This document shows, one piece after another, positions 1-8,631 of a DNA stretch of 64,000 nucleotides. Numbering within the stretch: position 1 is the stretch's first letter; the number at the start of each line of letters is the position of its first letter. A program made the translations under genes and the position numbers. Origin of the DNA: an uncultured Oceanospirillaceae bacterium (GTDB lineage Bacteria > Pseudomonadota > Gammaproteobacteria > Pseudomonadales > Balneatricaceae); assembly GCA_937138495.1 (NCBI GenBank), contig CAKZPE010000006.1:62001-126000 (forward strand). Direction: 5' to 3'. Under the pieces are notes generated by a model. That model did not search any database and was not told the origin of the DNA. It saw only the letters and a list, made by a program, of their open reading frames with translations.

Positions 1-188
1 ATCCGGGACAGGTGTTCAGCCGCGGGCAGTTAATGCATGCCGCCTGGGAGCACCCGCAGGTGAGTCTTGAACGGTCGGTTGATACTCATATCAAAAGCTT
101 ACGGGCCAAGTTAAAACAGGTTGATTCTGAGGATGATTCTATCCAGACCCACCGCGGCCTGGGATACAGCCTGACGGTGGCTGGCTGA
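1..188 (+). CDS. creB: Response regulator CreB, C-terminal fragment
   Basis: This is the last 61 codons of an OmpR/PhoB-type response regulator; the receiver domain lies outside the window. Read in the frame starting at base 3, it shows the winged-helix DNA-binding end, with the recognition-helix pattern RSVDTHIKSLRAKL and the terminal wing HRGLGYSL. Its TGA shares bases with the ATG of the histidine kinase gene that follows (4-nt overlap), so the two are translationally coupled. The CreB name rests on the order response regulator, CreC-like kinase, CreD. In Enterobacteria CreB responds to carbon source and activates creD; in Aeromonas and Pseudomonas the equivalent pair influences beta-lactamase and envelope-stress genes. 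Identity is well supported by context; regulatory targets here are inference. Confidence 0.85.
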   Translation, partial: PGQVFSRGQLMHAAWEHPQVSLERSVDTHIKSLRAKLKQVDSEDDSIQTHRGLGYSLTVAG

Positions 189-1675
189 TGCTTAAGCTGA
201 TTGCCCGTCTGGGGCTGAACCGTTTCGGCGTAAAGCTGTTTCTGGCGTATTTCGCGATTCTGGGGCTGGGTATTTACCTGTTGCTGAATACCCTGTTGGG
301 AGAAATTAAGCCGGGCTTGCGTCAGGCAATGGAAACCGCGCTGGTGGATACCTCGAATATTCTGGCGGAGTACGTGGCACCGGACACACCACAGTCGCCT
401 TTCAGGCTGGAGCAACTGGAGCAGGTGTTGGACAACACCTTGCGCCGCCCCATCAATGCCACAATCTGGTCCCACAAGAAAACCGCGACGGTGCTGAGGG
501 TGTATGTGACCGATATTACCGGCAAGGTCGTATTTGATTCCGCCGGACGGGATCTTGGCGCAGATTACAGCCGCTGGAACGATGTCTATCTGACGCTCAG
601 AGGGCAGTACGGTGCCCGCAGTACACAGGAAAATCCCGGTGATGAGTTCAGTTCGGTGATGTATATCAGCGCGCCGGTATTTGCCCGACAGGACGGTATC
701 GAACCCCGGCAGATTCTGGGCGTGCTGTCGGTGGGTAAGTCGAATATCAGTGTTGAGCCTTTCTGGCAGCTGGCCCGGGATAACATCCGCTCAATGGGGG
801 TCTGGCTGTTGGTGCTGGCGGCATTGCTGGGGGCACTGTTATCCACCTGGTTAAGCCTGAGTATCGGAAAATTAGTGAATTATGCCCGCCGGATCAGCGC
901 CGGAGAAACGGTGCAGCCACCGCGGCTGAATGATCCTGATCTTGCGGCACTGGCGGATGCGATGGACGGGATGCGCACCGCGCTGGACGGTAAGCAATAT
1001 ATTGAAAGTTATACCCTGAGCCTGACCCATGAGATGAAAAGCCCGCTGACGGCTCTGCAGGGGGCGGCTGAACTGTTGCCGCAGGTTGATGATCCGCAGA
1101 TGCAGCAGAAACTGGCGGCCAATGTCGAGCTTGAAAGTAAGCGCTTACGTGCGCTGGTCGATCAGGTTTTATCATTGGCCAGGCTGGAGAATCGCCAGCA
1201 ACTGGAGCAACCGGCGCAGCTTAACCTGAATACACTCCTGCAACAGGAGCTGGATCAGCTGCAATGGCTGGCTGAGCAGCGACAGGTCCGGCTGCAGCTT
1301 ATCTGTCACCCACAGGATAGCGTGTTCCGTGTGTCCGGTGACGGTCTGTTACTGGCACAGGCGGTGCGGAATCTGCTGGAAAACGCCCTTGATTTCAGCC
1401 CGGCGGATAGCCTGATTACGGTGCAGCTTAAGGCGGCGCCTGAAGACGGTGTAACCATTGAAGTCGCTGATCAGGGCAGCGGTATTCCGGATTATGCGCT
1501 GGATAAAATCTGGCAGCGCTTTTACTCCCTGCCACGGCCGGCGACCGGGCAGCGCAGTACCGGCCTCGGACTGAGTTTTGTGCAGCAAATTGCCAAGCTT
1601 CATTGCGCTGATCTGAGCCTTGCTAACCGGCCTGAAGGCGGCGTGCTGGCCCGGCTCAGACTGCCGGCCAGCTGA
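188..1675 (+). CDS. creC: Sensor histidine kinase CreC
   Basis: Inner-membrane sensor kinase of 495 residues, close to the usual CreC size. A first membrane segment lies at about residues 14-36 and a second at about 203-225. They flank a periplasmic sensor domain of some 165 residues, followed by a HAMP-like linker. The HisKA box contains THEMKSPL with the phospho-accepting His281. The ATPase domain has the N box around residues 395-404 (LLENALDFS), the G1 box DQGSGIPD at 428-435 and the G2 box GLGLSF at 459-464. All catalytic motifs are intact. It starts inside the stop codon of creB and is followed 84 nt later by creD, an arrangement typical of creBCD. The signal sensed is not evident from sequence. 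Confidence 0.93.
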   Translation: MLKLIARLGLNRFGVKLFLAYFAILGLGIYLLLNTLLGEIKPGLRQAMETALVDTSNILAEYVAPDTPQSPFRLEQLEQVLDNTLRRPINATIWSHKKTATVLRVYVTDITGKVVFDSAGRDLGADYSRWNDVYLTLRGQYGARSTQENPGDEFSSVMYISAPVFARQDGIEPRQILGVLSVGKSNISVEPFWQLARDNIRSMGVWLLVLAALLGALLSTWLSLSIGKLVNYARRISAGETVQPPRLNDPDLAALADAMDGMRTALDGKQYIESYTLSLTHEMKSPLTALQGAAELLPQVDDPQMQQKLAANVELESKRLRALVDQVLSLARLENRQQLEQPAQLNLNTLLQQELDQLQWLAEQRQVRLQLICHPQDSVFRVSGDGLLLAQAVRNLLENALDFSPADSLITVQLKAAPEDGVTIEVADQGSGIPDYALDKIWQRFYSLPRPATGQRSTGLGLSFVQQIAKLHCADLSLANRPEGGVLARLRLPAS

Positions 1676-1759
1676 TTCCACACATAAAGCACATATTCAG
1701 CACACAGAATTCCCATATTGCTTACCCATACTGGCTCCATATTTATAAGGAGATCAGTC

Positions 1760-3247
1760 ATGACAAAACGTTTGGCGCAAAAAATTCTTGCCCTGGCATT
1801 GCTGGGCATTCTGTTATGGATTCCGTTACTGCTTGAGCAGGATGTGATTTATGAGCGTATTGGCTACCGGGATCAGGTTATCCGGGATATCGCGACCACC
1901 TTTACCGGTGAGCAGGTGGTGACCGGGCCGGTGGTGATTATTCCCTGGTCGCTGAGCTATCAGGCGAAGGTCTGGGACGATAAAACCAAAAGTTATCAGC
2001 TGCAGGATAAGAAACGCAGCGGGCGTTATCTTTTGTTGCCGGAGCAGCTGAACAGTGATGCAGTGGTGGGAACCAGTACCCGTCAGCGGGGCATTTATGA
2101 GGTGCCGGTGTATAAAACCCGCCTGGAAATGCAGGGGCGTTTCAGTAACGCCGGTTTGCTAAACCATAAAAAACAGTTGGAAGAAGAGTTTCAGGGCACG
2201 CTGAGTTGGGGCAGCGCGACATTATCTCTGATGGTATCGGATATGCGGGGCATTGTGGATGAACCGTCGGTGCAGTGGCAGCAACAGCGTCTGAATATTC
2301 AGCCAGGCAGCCAGTTGTCGTCGCACAGTCAGGGTGTACACGGTTTGATTCCGTCGTTTTCCGCCAGCCTGACGCAAACGGTAGCATTTAATATTGAGAT
2401 GCAGATCCGCGGAATGGAGCGGTTGCTGCTGACCCCGGTTGGGGATTACAACCGTATCAGTATGCAATCTGACTGGCAGCACCCGAGCTTTACCGGCCGT
2501 TACCTGCCGGAAAATTACACCCTGACGGACGAGGGCTTTGCCGCGGACTGGAGCACTTCGCCTTTTTCAGCAGACTTACAGTCGGTGGCAAAGGAATGTC
2601 TGACCGGCAGTTACTGCCAGTTTGCCAACTATGCCGTGGGGGCGGACTTTATTCAGCCGGTGGATATGTATGTACAGGCTGAACGTTCAGTGAAATACGG
2701 GCTGTTGTTTATCGGTGTAACCTTTATTGTTTTCTTCCTGTTTGAGGTGCTGAAACAGCTGAAGATTCACCCGGTGCAATACGGCATGGTGGGCATGGCG
2801 CTGGCGCTGTTTTACATGCTGCTGATTTCTCTGAGTGAACACATCAGCTTTGGTGTGGCATACCTGGTGGCCACGCTGACCTGTACCGGTTTGTTGGGTG
2901 TCTATCTGAGTGCGGTGCTGAAGAGTTTGCAACGGGGTGTCAGTTTTGCTGCCGGTCTGTCAGCGTTATACGGGCTGTTGTTTGTCATTATCTCATCGGA
3001 GGATTATGCCCTACTGATGGGCTCTGTACTGATCTTTGCAATTCTGGCAATCAGTATGGTGATGACCCGTAAGGTGGATTGGTACCAGGTAGGGGCACGT
3101 GAAGAGAAGGCGGTAACGGATACTGCTGTTGTAGATAAAACCGCGCCGGGTGCAACACTCTCGGATACAAAAGTGTCGGATACCAAAGTCTCGGATACAA
3201 AAGTGTCGGATACCAAAGCGCCGGATAATACCGGAGACGTTGTCTGA
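1760..3247 (+). CDS. creD: Inner membrane protein CreD
   Basis: CreD family membrane protein of 495 residues. I chose the ATG at 1760 because an AAGGAG ribosome-binding site sits at 1747-1752; an in-frame ATG at 1718 is less well placed. Residues about 6-24 form a membrane anchor (LALLGILLWIPLLL), followed by the conserved DVIYERIGYRDQV segment and a large periplasmic domain. A block of roughly five hydrophobic helices follows between about 315 and 450. The family is the main effector induced by CreBC and affects colicin tolerance and envelope integrity; its biochemical role is not settled. Unusual here is the C-terminal tail, which contains four tandem copies of SDTKV (residues 468-487). I see no perfect CreB tag (two TTCAC half-sites spaced by six) just upstream. 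Confidence 0.92.
   Translation: MTKRLAQKILALALLGILLWIPLLLEQDVIYERIGYRDQVIRDIATTFTGEQVVTGPVVIIPWSLSYQAKVWDDKTKSYQLQDKKRSGRYLLLPEQLNSDAVVGTSTRQRGIYEVPVYKTRLEMQGRFSNAGLLNHKKQLEEEFQGTLSWGSATLSLMVSDMRGIVDEPSVQWQQQRLNIQPGSQLSSHSQGVHGLIPSFSASLTQTVAFNIEMQIRGMERLLLTPVGDYNRISMQSDWQHPSFTGRYLPENYTLTDEGFAADWSTSPFSADLQSVAKECLTGSYCQFANYAVGADFIQPVDMYVQAERSVKYGLLFIGVTFIVFFLFEVLKQLKIHPVQYGMVGMALALFYMLLISLSEHISFGVAYLVATLTCTGLLGVYLSAVLKSLQRGVSFAAGLSALYGLLFVIISSEDYALLMGSVLIFAILAISMVMTRKVDWYQVGAREEKAVTDTAVVDKTAPGATLSDTKVSDTKVSDTKVSDTKAPDNTGDVV
3161..3220 (+). repeat. In-frame 15-bp tandem repeat (SDTKV x4) in creD
   Basis: Four consecutive 15-bp units encode SDTKV, SDTKV, SDTKV and SDTKA. Units 1 and 3 are identical (tcggatacaaaagtg). 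Units 2 and 4 share tcggataccaaag, so the array is really a 30-bp unit repeated twice. Being a multiple of three, changes in copy number would keep the frame. Confidence 0.95.
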
Positions 3248-3267
3248 GATTTATCGGTCTGAACCCT

Positions 3268-3296
3268 GAAAAACGGTGCATAAGGCACCGTTTTTC
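3268..3296. terminator. Bidirectional intrinsic terminator after creD
   Basis: A perfect 12-bp stem (gaaaaacggtgc / gcaccgtttttc) closes a 5-nt loop and ends in a T run on both strands. It lies between creD on the plus strand and the convergent lipoprotein gene, so it can serve both. Confidence 0.92.
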
Positions 3297-3311
3297 TGTT
3301 CAGGGGGCGTG

Positions 3312-3836
3312 CTAGCCGGTTTTCGCCTGGCTGACTTTCAGAAGGGTTTTGGCCATGACTATTTTCCCCCGCCTGATGCTTTCGAATGCCCGGCGTTCCC
3401 GGCGCTTATTGCCTTCAGACAGGGCATGCTTCAGATCCAGTCCGATGTTCAGGATGCCTTCGTATTCATCAAATACCGGCTGCAGTGAATGGCTGGCAAC
3501 AAATTTACGGTTCTTTTCCAGTACGGCGGCATAGTGACGTTTCAGTTCGATGTATTCCCAGGTCCACTGGGTATTACGGTAGCCGATGAAACCGAGAGAA
3601 TCGTCTTCAGCTTTAAACTTATCATAGGCCGTTTCCAGCTGACCGAGAATATTGTCGTAGTCTTTGCCTGCAATAGAAACGAACTTGCGGACGTTCTGCT
3701 CCGTCAGGGTCGGTGCCATTCGCATGGCTTTTTCTTCCGGTGTTTCCTGTTTACAGGCACTGACCAGAAACAGGGTCAGTAATATCATGAAAGTATTGCG
3801 GAGCAGGGGGATGGTCCGGGAAAAGGTAAGGGTCAT
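3312..3836 (-). CDS. Putative lipoprotein of unknown function
   Basis: A 174-residue protein with a lipoprotein signal: a hydrophobic stretch (MILLTLFLV at 17-25) leads to the lipobox SAC with the lipidated Cys28. The start at 3836 has a GGAAGA ribosome-binding site seven bases upstream; the inner ATG at 3788 would give a short signal but has no visible site. The mature part is hydrophilic, rich in charged residues, and predicted mostly helical (for example EYIELKRHYAAVLEKNRKF). Residue +2 after the Cys is Lys, which does not match the Asp inner-membrane retention signal, so outer-membrane sorting is the likelier fate. I do not recognise the family. It is convergent with creD and lies 169 bp downstream of the M48 gene on the same strand. 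Confidence 0.75.
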   Translation of the reverse strand: MTLTFSRTIPLLRNTFMILLTLFLVSACKQETPEEKAMRMAPTLTEQNVRKFVSIAGKDYDNILGQLETAYDKFKAEDDSLGFIGYRNTQWTWEYIELKRHYAAVLEKNRKFVASHSLQPVFDEYEGILNIGLDLKHALSEGNKRRERRAFESIRRGKIVMAKTLLKVSQAKTG

Positions 3837-4005
3837 CAGTGTCTTCCAGATATGGCGTAAAACTGCCCCGTATACGGCTAAAAATACTGAGCTGGATCGA
3901 TTATTTTTTTGTCAGAGGCAGCCATTGTTGGGCAATTATCGCAGGAAGGAAAGTAGCAATTACCCAAATTGGGCTTTAGCTTTGATGAAGCTGTTTTAAC
4001 CGTGT

Positions 4006-4752
4006 TTAATGAATGATTTTCTGTAGGTTTTCTAAGCGTTTAGGGTTCGATGGATGACTGCTGAGAAAGCCACCCCCACGGCCATATTTCTGATGTAAGG
4101 TGGCGATGGAACGGGCCATTGCCTGCGGGTCCCGGTTCAGTTTTTTCAGTATCTGCTGGGCATAACTGTCGGCGGCCAGTTCATCGGCCTGAGAGAACTG
4201 TGCAGTAATGGCCTGATAGGCCAGTTCACCAATCTGTGAATTACTCAGTGACGCGATATCACCCCCGGCGGAATCCGCCGCCTGGAATATTGCATGGGTG
4301 AGCAGCTGTTTGCGCATTCGTTCGTAACTGTGTTGTAGCCGGACATGGCCGATTTCATGACCGATGACGGCCAGCACCTGATCGTCCGGCATGGCATCCA
4401 GCAGACCGGAATGCACCCGGATCGTGCCATCGGCCATGGCAAAGGCGTTAACTGCCGGGCTGAGATACACCCGGTAATTCATTCGCTGGCCATCAATAAC
4501 TTCCAGCCCTTTTATAATGCGCTGTAAACGTTTGCTATAGGGGCTGTTGGCCGGGGCGACACGGTTCTTTTTGTCCAGCTCAGCGGCACTGAGTTGTGCC
4601 GCCTGAATGACATCTTGCTCTTCCAGCGTGGCTGCCTGATAGACGGTGACGCCGCTGGCAATTGCGCTGGCCAGATTAAACTCGCCTTCGTTGTCACAGC
4701 CGCTGAGCATCAGCGCCAGCGTGCTCAGTGTGATGAGCTTCAGATACCGCAT
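4006..4752 (-). CDS. M48 family metallopeptidase lipoprotein
   Basis: A 248-residue zinc metallopeptidase of the M48 family, resembling the outer-membrane LoiP/YggG type. A lipoprotein signal ends in LSGC with Cys19. The zinc motif HEIGH is at residues 132-136 (H132, E133, H136), and the third ligand is probably E191 in the QADELAADSYA helix, as is standard in M48. The start has AGGAAA six bases upstream. The enzyme is expected on the periplasmic face, degrading misfolded or damaged envelope proteins. It is a stand-alone gene with the unknown lipoprotein downstream. The active site is complete; the exact subfamily and substrates are not determined. Confidence 0.9.
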   Translation of the reverse strand: MRYLKLITLSTLALMLSGCDNEGEFNLASAIASGVTVYQAATLEEQDVIQAAQLSAAELDKKNRVAPANSPYSKRLQRIIKGLEVIDGQRMNYRVYLSPAVNAFAMADGTIRVHSGLLDAMPDDQVLAVIGHEIGHVRLQHSYERMRKQLLTHAIFQAADSAGGDIASLSNSQIGELAYQAITAQFSQADELAADSYAQQILKKLNRDPQAMARSIATLHQKYGRGGGFLSSHPSNPKRLENLQKIIH

Positions 4753-4842
4753 GTGTGTTTCCTGTTCAGTCAGTCCGACAGTCGTTAGCGTACAGGTTTC
4801 GTTAGCCTATGGAGCTGATTTACACCGGAAAAGTTCCTGACG

Positions 4843-5958
4843 TCACAGGGTGACCATGTGATTATCCCAGGCCAGTCGCTGCGCCAGCGAGATCCGTTCA
4901 GTGTTGCCGCTGATCAGGTTGTGCTGCTGGCAGATGCCCCGTCCGGTGGTAATGATAAATTCTCCGGCGGCGCCGGTCGCAGCAAGGCCGCAGCCGTCCG
5001 GGCTGTTAATCATAGAATGATAGCGGTCGTTTTGCAGATCCCAGAAGGTAATCAGGTTGCCACGGGGTGAGGATACAGCCGCGTATTGTCCGCTGCTGTC
5101 GAACCGGGCACTGCCACAGTAGCGCTTCATGGCGATGTCTACCGGTTCAGGGGCTGTGAGCAGTTTCAGTGGCTGACCGGGACGGTGAACCGCCACCAGA
5201 GGCGGATTGTCTTCTTTGCCCTGATACTGCAGCGCGATCAGGGTTTCGTTACGTAAGTTTGTATCGATATGACGGATACTCAGCTGGTGGTGCTCTGCAG
5301 GCAGCATCTGCTGTTCGCCGATTTGTCCGCTGCGCAGATTCAGGGCGGTAAGTGACGGTTGCATGGTATCCAGATTGAGCTTTTTCCTGCCCTTATCCGG
5401 GTGGGTAAGAATCCCCCCGTTGGCTACCATCAGTGTCTGGCTGTTGGCCGGGAGCAGCTTGATCTCATGGGGGCCGATGCCACCTGAAGGCATGTCTGCC
5501 ACCTTGGTGAAGAGGCCGGATGCCCGGCGGATAACGATGCGCCCCTGGCCATCTTTAATATTATTTTCACTGCTGATCAGGAATTCACCGTCTGGTGTAA
5601 ACACAGAATGGCCGAAGAAATGACGGCCTTCACCGGACGCAATCCGGTGGATCAGTTTCCCCTGCTGATAATCAACAATATCGATAAAGGTATCCGGCCG
5701 GCGCGCGGTACAGGCCAGTACCGGCCGGTGTGGATGGGCTTCAACATGGTGAGCCCGGGTCGGCAATTTATGATCCAGCAGCAGGCTGCCGTCGGCGGCC
5801 GCCACGTATAACCGGTAATCGTTATCACCGGCTTTAGCTGCTGAGGCAAATAAAGGCGTCTGGCCGTTCGCTGCCAGAACGGGTGATATGCCCAGCGACG
5901 GCAGAAGCGTACCTGCCGCCAGCAGCTGACAAAACTGTCTGCGGTTAATCGCCGTCAC
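4843..5958 (-). CDS. DUF1513 periplasmic protein of the imelysin cluster
   Basis: A 371-residue exported protein. The N-terminus (INRRQFCQLLAAG) carries a twin-arginine-like motif at residues 6-7 followed by a hydrophobic stretch ending near SPVLAA, suggesting export in folded form by Tat. The rest looks like a beta-propeller-type fold, with recurrent segments such as GHSVFTPDGEFLISSENN and GIGPHEIKLLP. DUF1513 proteins are known mainly as companions of imelysins and di-heme oxidoreductases; their activity is unknown. The start is GTG at 5958 with AGGA upstream, and it overlaps the end of the preceding imelysin by 14 nt, so it is the last gene of the operon. Confidence 0.82.
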   Translation of the reverse strand: MTAINRRQFCQLLAAGTLLPSLGISPVLAANGQTPLFASAAKAGDNDYRLYVAAADGSLLLDHKLPTRAHHVEAHPHRPVLACTARRPDTFIDIVDYQQGKLIHRIASGEGRHFFGHSVFTPDGEFLISSENNIKDGQGRIVIRRASGLFTKVADMPSGGIGPHEIKLLPANSQTLMVANGGILTHPDKGRKKLNLDTMQPSLTALNLRSGQIGEQQMLPAEHHQLSIRHIDTNLRNETLIALQYQGKEDNPPLVAVHRPGQPLKLLTAPEPVDIAMKRYCGSARFDSSGQYAAVSSPRGNLITFWDLQNDRYHSMINSPDGCGLAATGAAGEFIITTGRGICQQHNLISGNTERISLAQRLAWDNHMVTL

Positions 5959-7042
5959 GGCTGTTAAATCCTAATTGCAGGTCCAGTAACTGCACCGCAT
6001 CGCTGAGGGCATACTGGAGGGTTTTCATTTTGGCGGAAAGGTCCCGCAGCTGTTGCCGGGTCGCCGGTTGTTCAAGGGTGGTGAACATCGGTCGCGGGAT
6101 TGCTTTCAGGTCTTTTTCAACGGATACAAAGTTCGCTTCGATACTGTCAGCCAGTGCCTGGTGGCCTGCGTTGCTGAGCAATGCTTTAAAGCTGGCATCG
6201 CCCTGACCGGAATACAGGTCATGCAGGGTGGCGACGTTCATATCGATGTTGCGCAGGGAGCGGCTGCTGCGCCAGGATTCGCTGCGGCGGGGTTTTACTT
6301 TACCGTTGACGTTTTTAGCCGCGGTGCCCAGCGGGCGCAAAAGCTTCAGGTCACGGATAACTTCTACCGGTTCCACCAGTGCTTTGAGCAGATCGGTGCT
6401 CGCCTCTATATCGGTTTCGTAATAGCTGTTGCCATCACCCGGGGTACTGAAGCTGGTGGCATAGTCCTGCCACTCCATAGCGGTGTGTTTGCCAAGGCTG
6501 GCCAGATACTGGCTGATGGATGCATTCAGGCGGCACTGGTAGCTGTTGTCGGCAAACGCAGGCAGGCCGGCTTTATCAAACAACAGACGTTCCACTGCGG
6601 GCAGGCCTTTTACTGCAATGCTGGCGTTGCGGAAGAATTCCTGTGTCAGGTTTGCGTCATCCTGCTTTGCCAGCAGACCGTTGATGTGCTTACCGGTCAG
6701 GTTCTTTTTGTCGGGCCAGTATTGCACACTGAAGCTGCGCATAAGGTTTTCAATAGGGCCGAAACGTATGTGCTGGATGCTCTGCCAGGCGTCCATCGCC
6801 CGGTGGTAACTTTCCTGAGCGACCGTCAGGTTAGCGCTGCTTGCATTCTGGCAGAGTGCAGCGCTGTCAGCGGCCATCTGAGCCGTGGCATCAGCAAAAT
6901 TCTGATACCGGGGCAGAACGTGCTGAGCCACAAGGGTTTTGTTCAGGTTGCGCCACTGAGTGCTGTCCGGTGCTGTTGCGGCCTGGGCCGGGCTCAGCAG
7001 TGCACTGCATAACAGTGAAAGTGAAATTGCGCGTTTGATCAT
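5945..7042 (-). CDS. Imelysin family protein (lacks GxHxxE)
   Basis: A 365-residue exported protein with a Sec signal peptide (cleavage near SPAQA/AT at about residues 18-22). The body is two helical bundles with imelysin-type segments such as SYHRAMDAWQSIQHIRFGPIE and GLPAVERLLFD. In canonical imelysins the conserved site is GxHxxE; here the corresponding place reads GLPAVE, so the histidine is absent. Family members are iron-regulated periplasmic or surface proteins linked to iron uptake, and peptidase activity has been claimed for only a few. The ATG overlaps the TGA of the di-heme oxidoreductase gene (ATGA), and the DUF1513 gene overlaps its end, so the three are tightly coupled. Function as an iron-binding partner is inference. 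Confidence 0.85.
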   Translation of the reverse strand: MIKRAISLSLLCSALLSPAQAATAPDSTQWRNLNKTLVAQHVLPRYQNFADATAQMAADSAALCQNASSANLTVAQESYHRAMDAWQSIQHIRFGPIENLMRSFSVQYWPDKKNLTGKHINGLLAKQDDANLTQEFFRNASIAVKGLPAVERLLFDKAGLPAFADNSYQCRLNASISQYLASLGKHTAMEWQDYATSFSTPGDGNSYYETDIEASTDLLKALVEPVEVIRDLKLLRPLGTAAKNVNGKVKPRRSESWRSSRSLRNIDMNVATLHDLYSGQGDASFKALLSNAGHQALADSIEANFVSVEKDLKAIPRPMFTTLEQPATRQQLRDLSAKMKTLQYALSDAVQLLDLQLGFNSRDGD

Positions 7043-8565
7043 AGTGACTCCAGAAATGTGATCAGATTGTCCCTTTGCGGTTTCGCCATCGCGATTACCT
7101 TCTGTTTGGCCGCTTCCGCTTCACCGCCATGCCAGAGTACTGCTTCGAGCAATGTGCGGGCCCGCCCGTCGTGCAGGAAGTGGGCTTCATCGCTGACGGT
7201 TTTTGTGCGGCCTATACCCCATAGCGGCGGGGTACGCCATTCGCGGCCGCTGGCTGCGAATTCCGGGCGATTATCGGCTAAAGCGTCACCCATGTCATGC
7301 AGTAACAGATCACTGTAAGGCCAGATTAGCTGATCAGACTGTTCCGGCATATCAGCCCGGGTCGCGGTCTGAAAGCTTGGCCGGTGACAGCCGGCGCAGC
7401 CACTTTCGTAAAAGGCCTGCTTGCCTTTAAGTACTTCAGGTCTGGCGGCATCCGGGCGCACCGGTACCGCCAGGTTGCTGGTATAGAACAGCAGCCAGTC
7501 GATCATTTGCTGTGACGCTTCGGCGTTATCCTGCGCCGGGGTGTTGCCGTCGGGTAACTGACGGCATACCTTCTGGGCTTCAGTGCAGTCGCCATAGGCC
7601 GCGGGCATCATCGGGGTAGAGATGCCAATATCGTTATTGAAGGCGCCGTTGTTTTGCTGGTCCAGCGTCGGGTTGCCGGCTTTCCAGCCATAGCGGCCCA
7701 GTGTGGTTTTGTTTTCGACCACATTCCAGACCTTGTTTGGCCGTCCGGAAATGCCGTTGTTATCGGCGTCTTCCGGATCTGCCCAGCTGAGAATTTCGTC
7801 TTCACTGATGGCTTCCAGCAGTCCCAGGCCGATCATTGGCGGAGCGATACGGACAGAGAGCATGGTGTCCGGGTGCAGGGGGCCGGCGCTGAGGTCAGTG
7901 ACCTGATATTCAGGCTTGCGCAATTCAACCTGTTCGCCACCGTTAAGGGTGACGGTTACCGGGGTATAAGTGGTGTGGATACGGCCTTCGGCATCAATGC
8001 CGGTGACGGCGAAATCCTGAAGCTGGCCGCCGTAAGTCGGTTCAGGAATAACCCCCATATAGCCGCTGCTGAGCTGAGCCTGCTGTTCGTCAGTCTGTGG
8101 CGGAATGCTCAGGCGCATCAGCATGGAAATAGCGTTATCGTCGGGCCAGTTGCCTGTGGGGGTGTGCCCCCGGCCGTCACGGACGTGACAGCCCATACAG
8201 GAGCGGGCGTTATACAGTGGGCCAAGGCCGTCGCTGGCGGTGGTGGATGAAGGTGAAGATACCCACAGCTTACGAAAAATGCCGTTACCCAGTTTAAAGT
8301 CGAGTTTTTTATCGAAAGCCATATTGCCTGAAGGCTGCATAAAAAGATCACGGCTGGCTTTTTTGCGGGTGGATGCACTGCCGCCGGGCAAGTGCTCACC
8401 GGCCTGTGGCTGGCTGAAGTCAGGTGGCATCTGAACGCTTTTAACGGGTGCAGAGGCGGCCGCTGAGACTGTAAATGCAGAGGCTAATAAAACAGAAAAA
8501 CCGGCCAACATAACATTGACCGGTTTTATTCCGCGATAGCCTGCAAAGGATTGAGAATCAAACAT
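7039..8565 (-). CDS. Di-heme oxidoreductase (DUF1111 / DHOR family)
   Basis: A 508-residue periplasmic c-type cytochrome. An N-terminal hydrophobic segment (about residues 19-38, ending SAAASA) directs export. Two heme c motifs are present: CMGCH at 123-127 and CAGCH at 390-394. Between them lies the large DHOR body, and the C-terminus has RTPPLWGIGRT and HDGRARTLLEAVLWHGGEA, the MauG/cytochrome-peroxidase-like end. The family is often annotated as thiol oxidoreductase, but this activity is poorly established. It sits between the two imelysin genes, 66 nt after irpA and overlapping the next gene by 4 nt. A role in redox handling of iron for the imelysins is a reasonable inference. An alternative start at 8511 would shorten the leader. 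Confidence 0.88.
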   Translation of the reverse strand: MFDSQSFAGYRGIKPVNVMLAGFSVLLASAFTVSAAASAPVKSVQMPPDFSQPQAGEHLPGGSASTRKKASRDLFMQPSGNMAFDKKLDFKLGNGIFRKLWVSSPSSTTASDGLGPLYNARSCMGCHVRDGRGHTPTGNWPDDNAISMLMRLSIPPQTDEQQAQLSSGYMGVIPEPTYGGQLQDFAVTGIDAEGRIHTTYTPVTVTLNGGEQVELRKPEYQVTDLSAGPLHPDTMLSVRIAPPMIGLGLLEAISEDEILSWADPEDADNNGISGRPNKVWNVVENKTTLGRYGWKAGNPTLDQQNNGAFNNDIGISTPMMPAAYGDCTEAQKVCRQLPDGNTPAQDNAEASQQMIDWLLFYTSNLAVPVRPDAARPEVLKGKQAFYESGCAGCHRPSFQTATRADMPEQSDQLIWPYSDLLLHDMGDALADNRPEFAASGREWRTPPLWGIGRTKTVSDEAHFLHDGRARTLLEAVLWHGGEAEAAKQKVIAMAKPQRDNLITFLESL

Positions 8566-8595
8566 CGTTTAACGATTCACACTCTTATACAGGTG

Positions 8596-8620
8596 CTGCA
8601 CTGTCTTCCTGACAGTGCAG
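8596..8620 (-). promoter_or_regulatory. Intercistronic hairpin between irpA and the di-heme gene
   Basis: A perfect 10-bp inverted repeat (ctgcactgtc / gacagtgcag) with a 5-nt loop lies in the 66-nt gap. No T run follows on the minus strand, so it is more likely an mRNA-stabilising or attenuating hairpin than a full terminator. It could keep irpA transcript above that of the downstream genes. Confidence 0.55.
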
Positions 8621-8631
8621 GCCTTTCGGGT

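Noticed and set aside
6053..7012. Open plus-strand frame of 319 codons across the second imelysin gene
   Set aside because: It is antisense to a well-supported imelysin gene, has unnatural composition (Cys- and Val-rich) and no ribosome-binding site.
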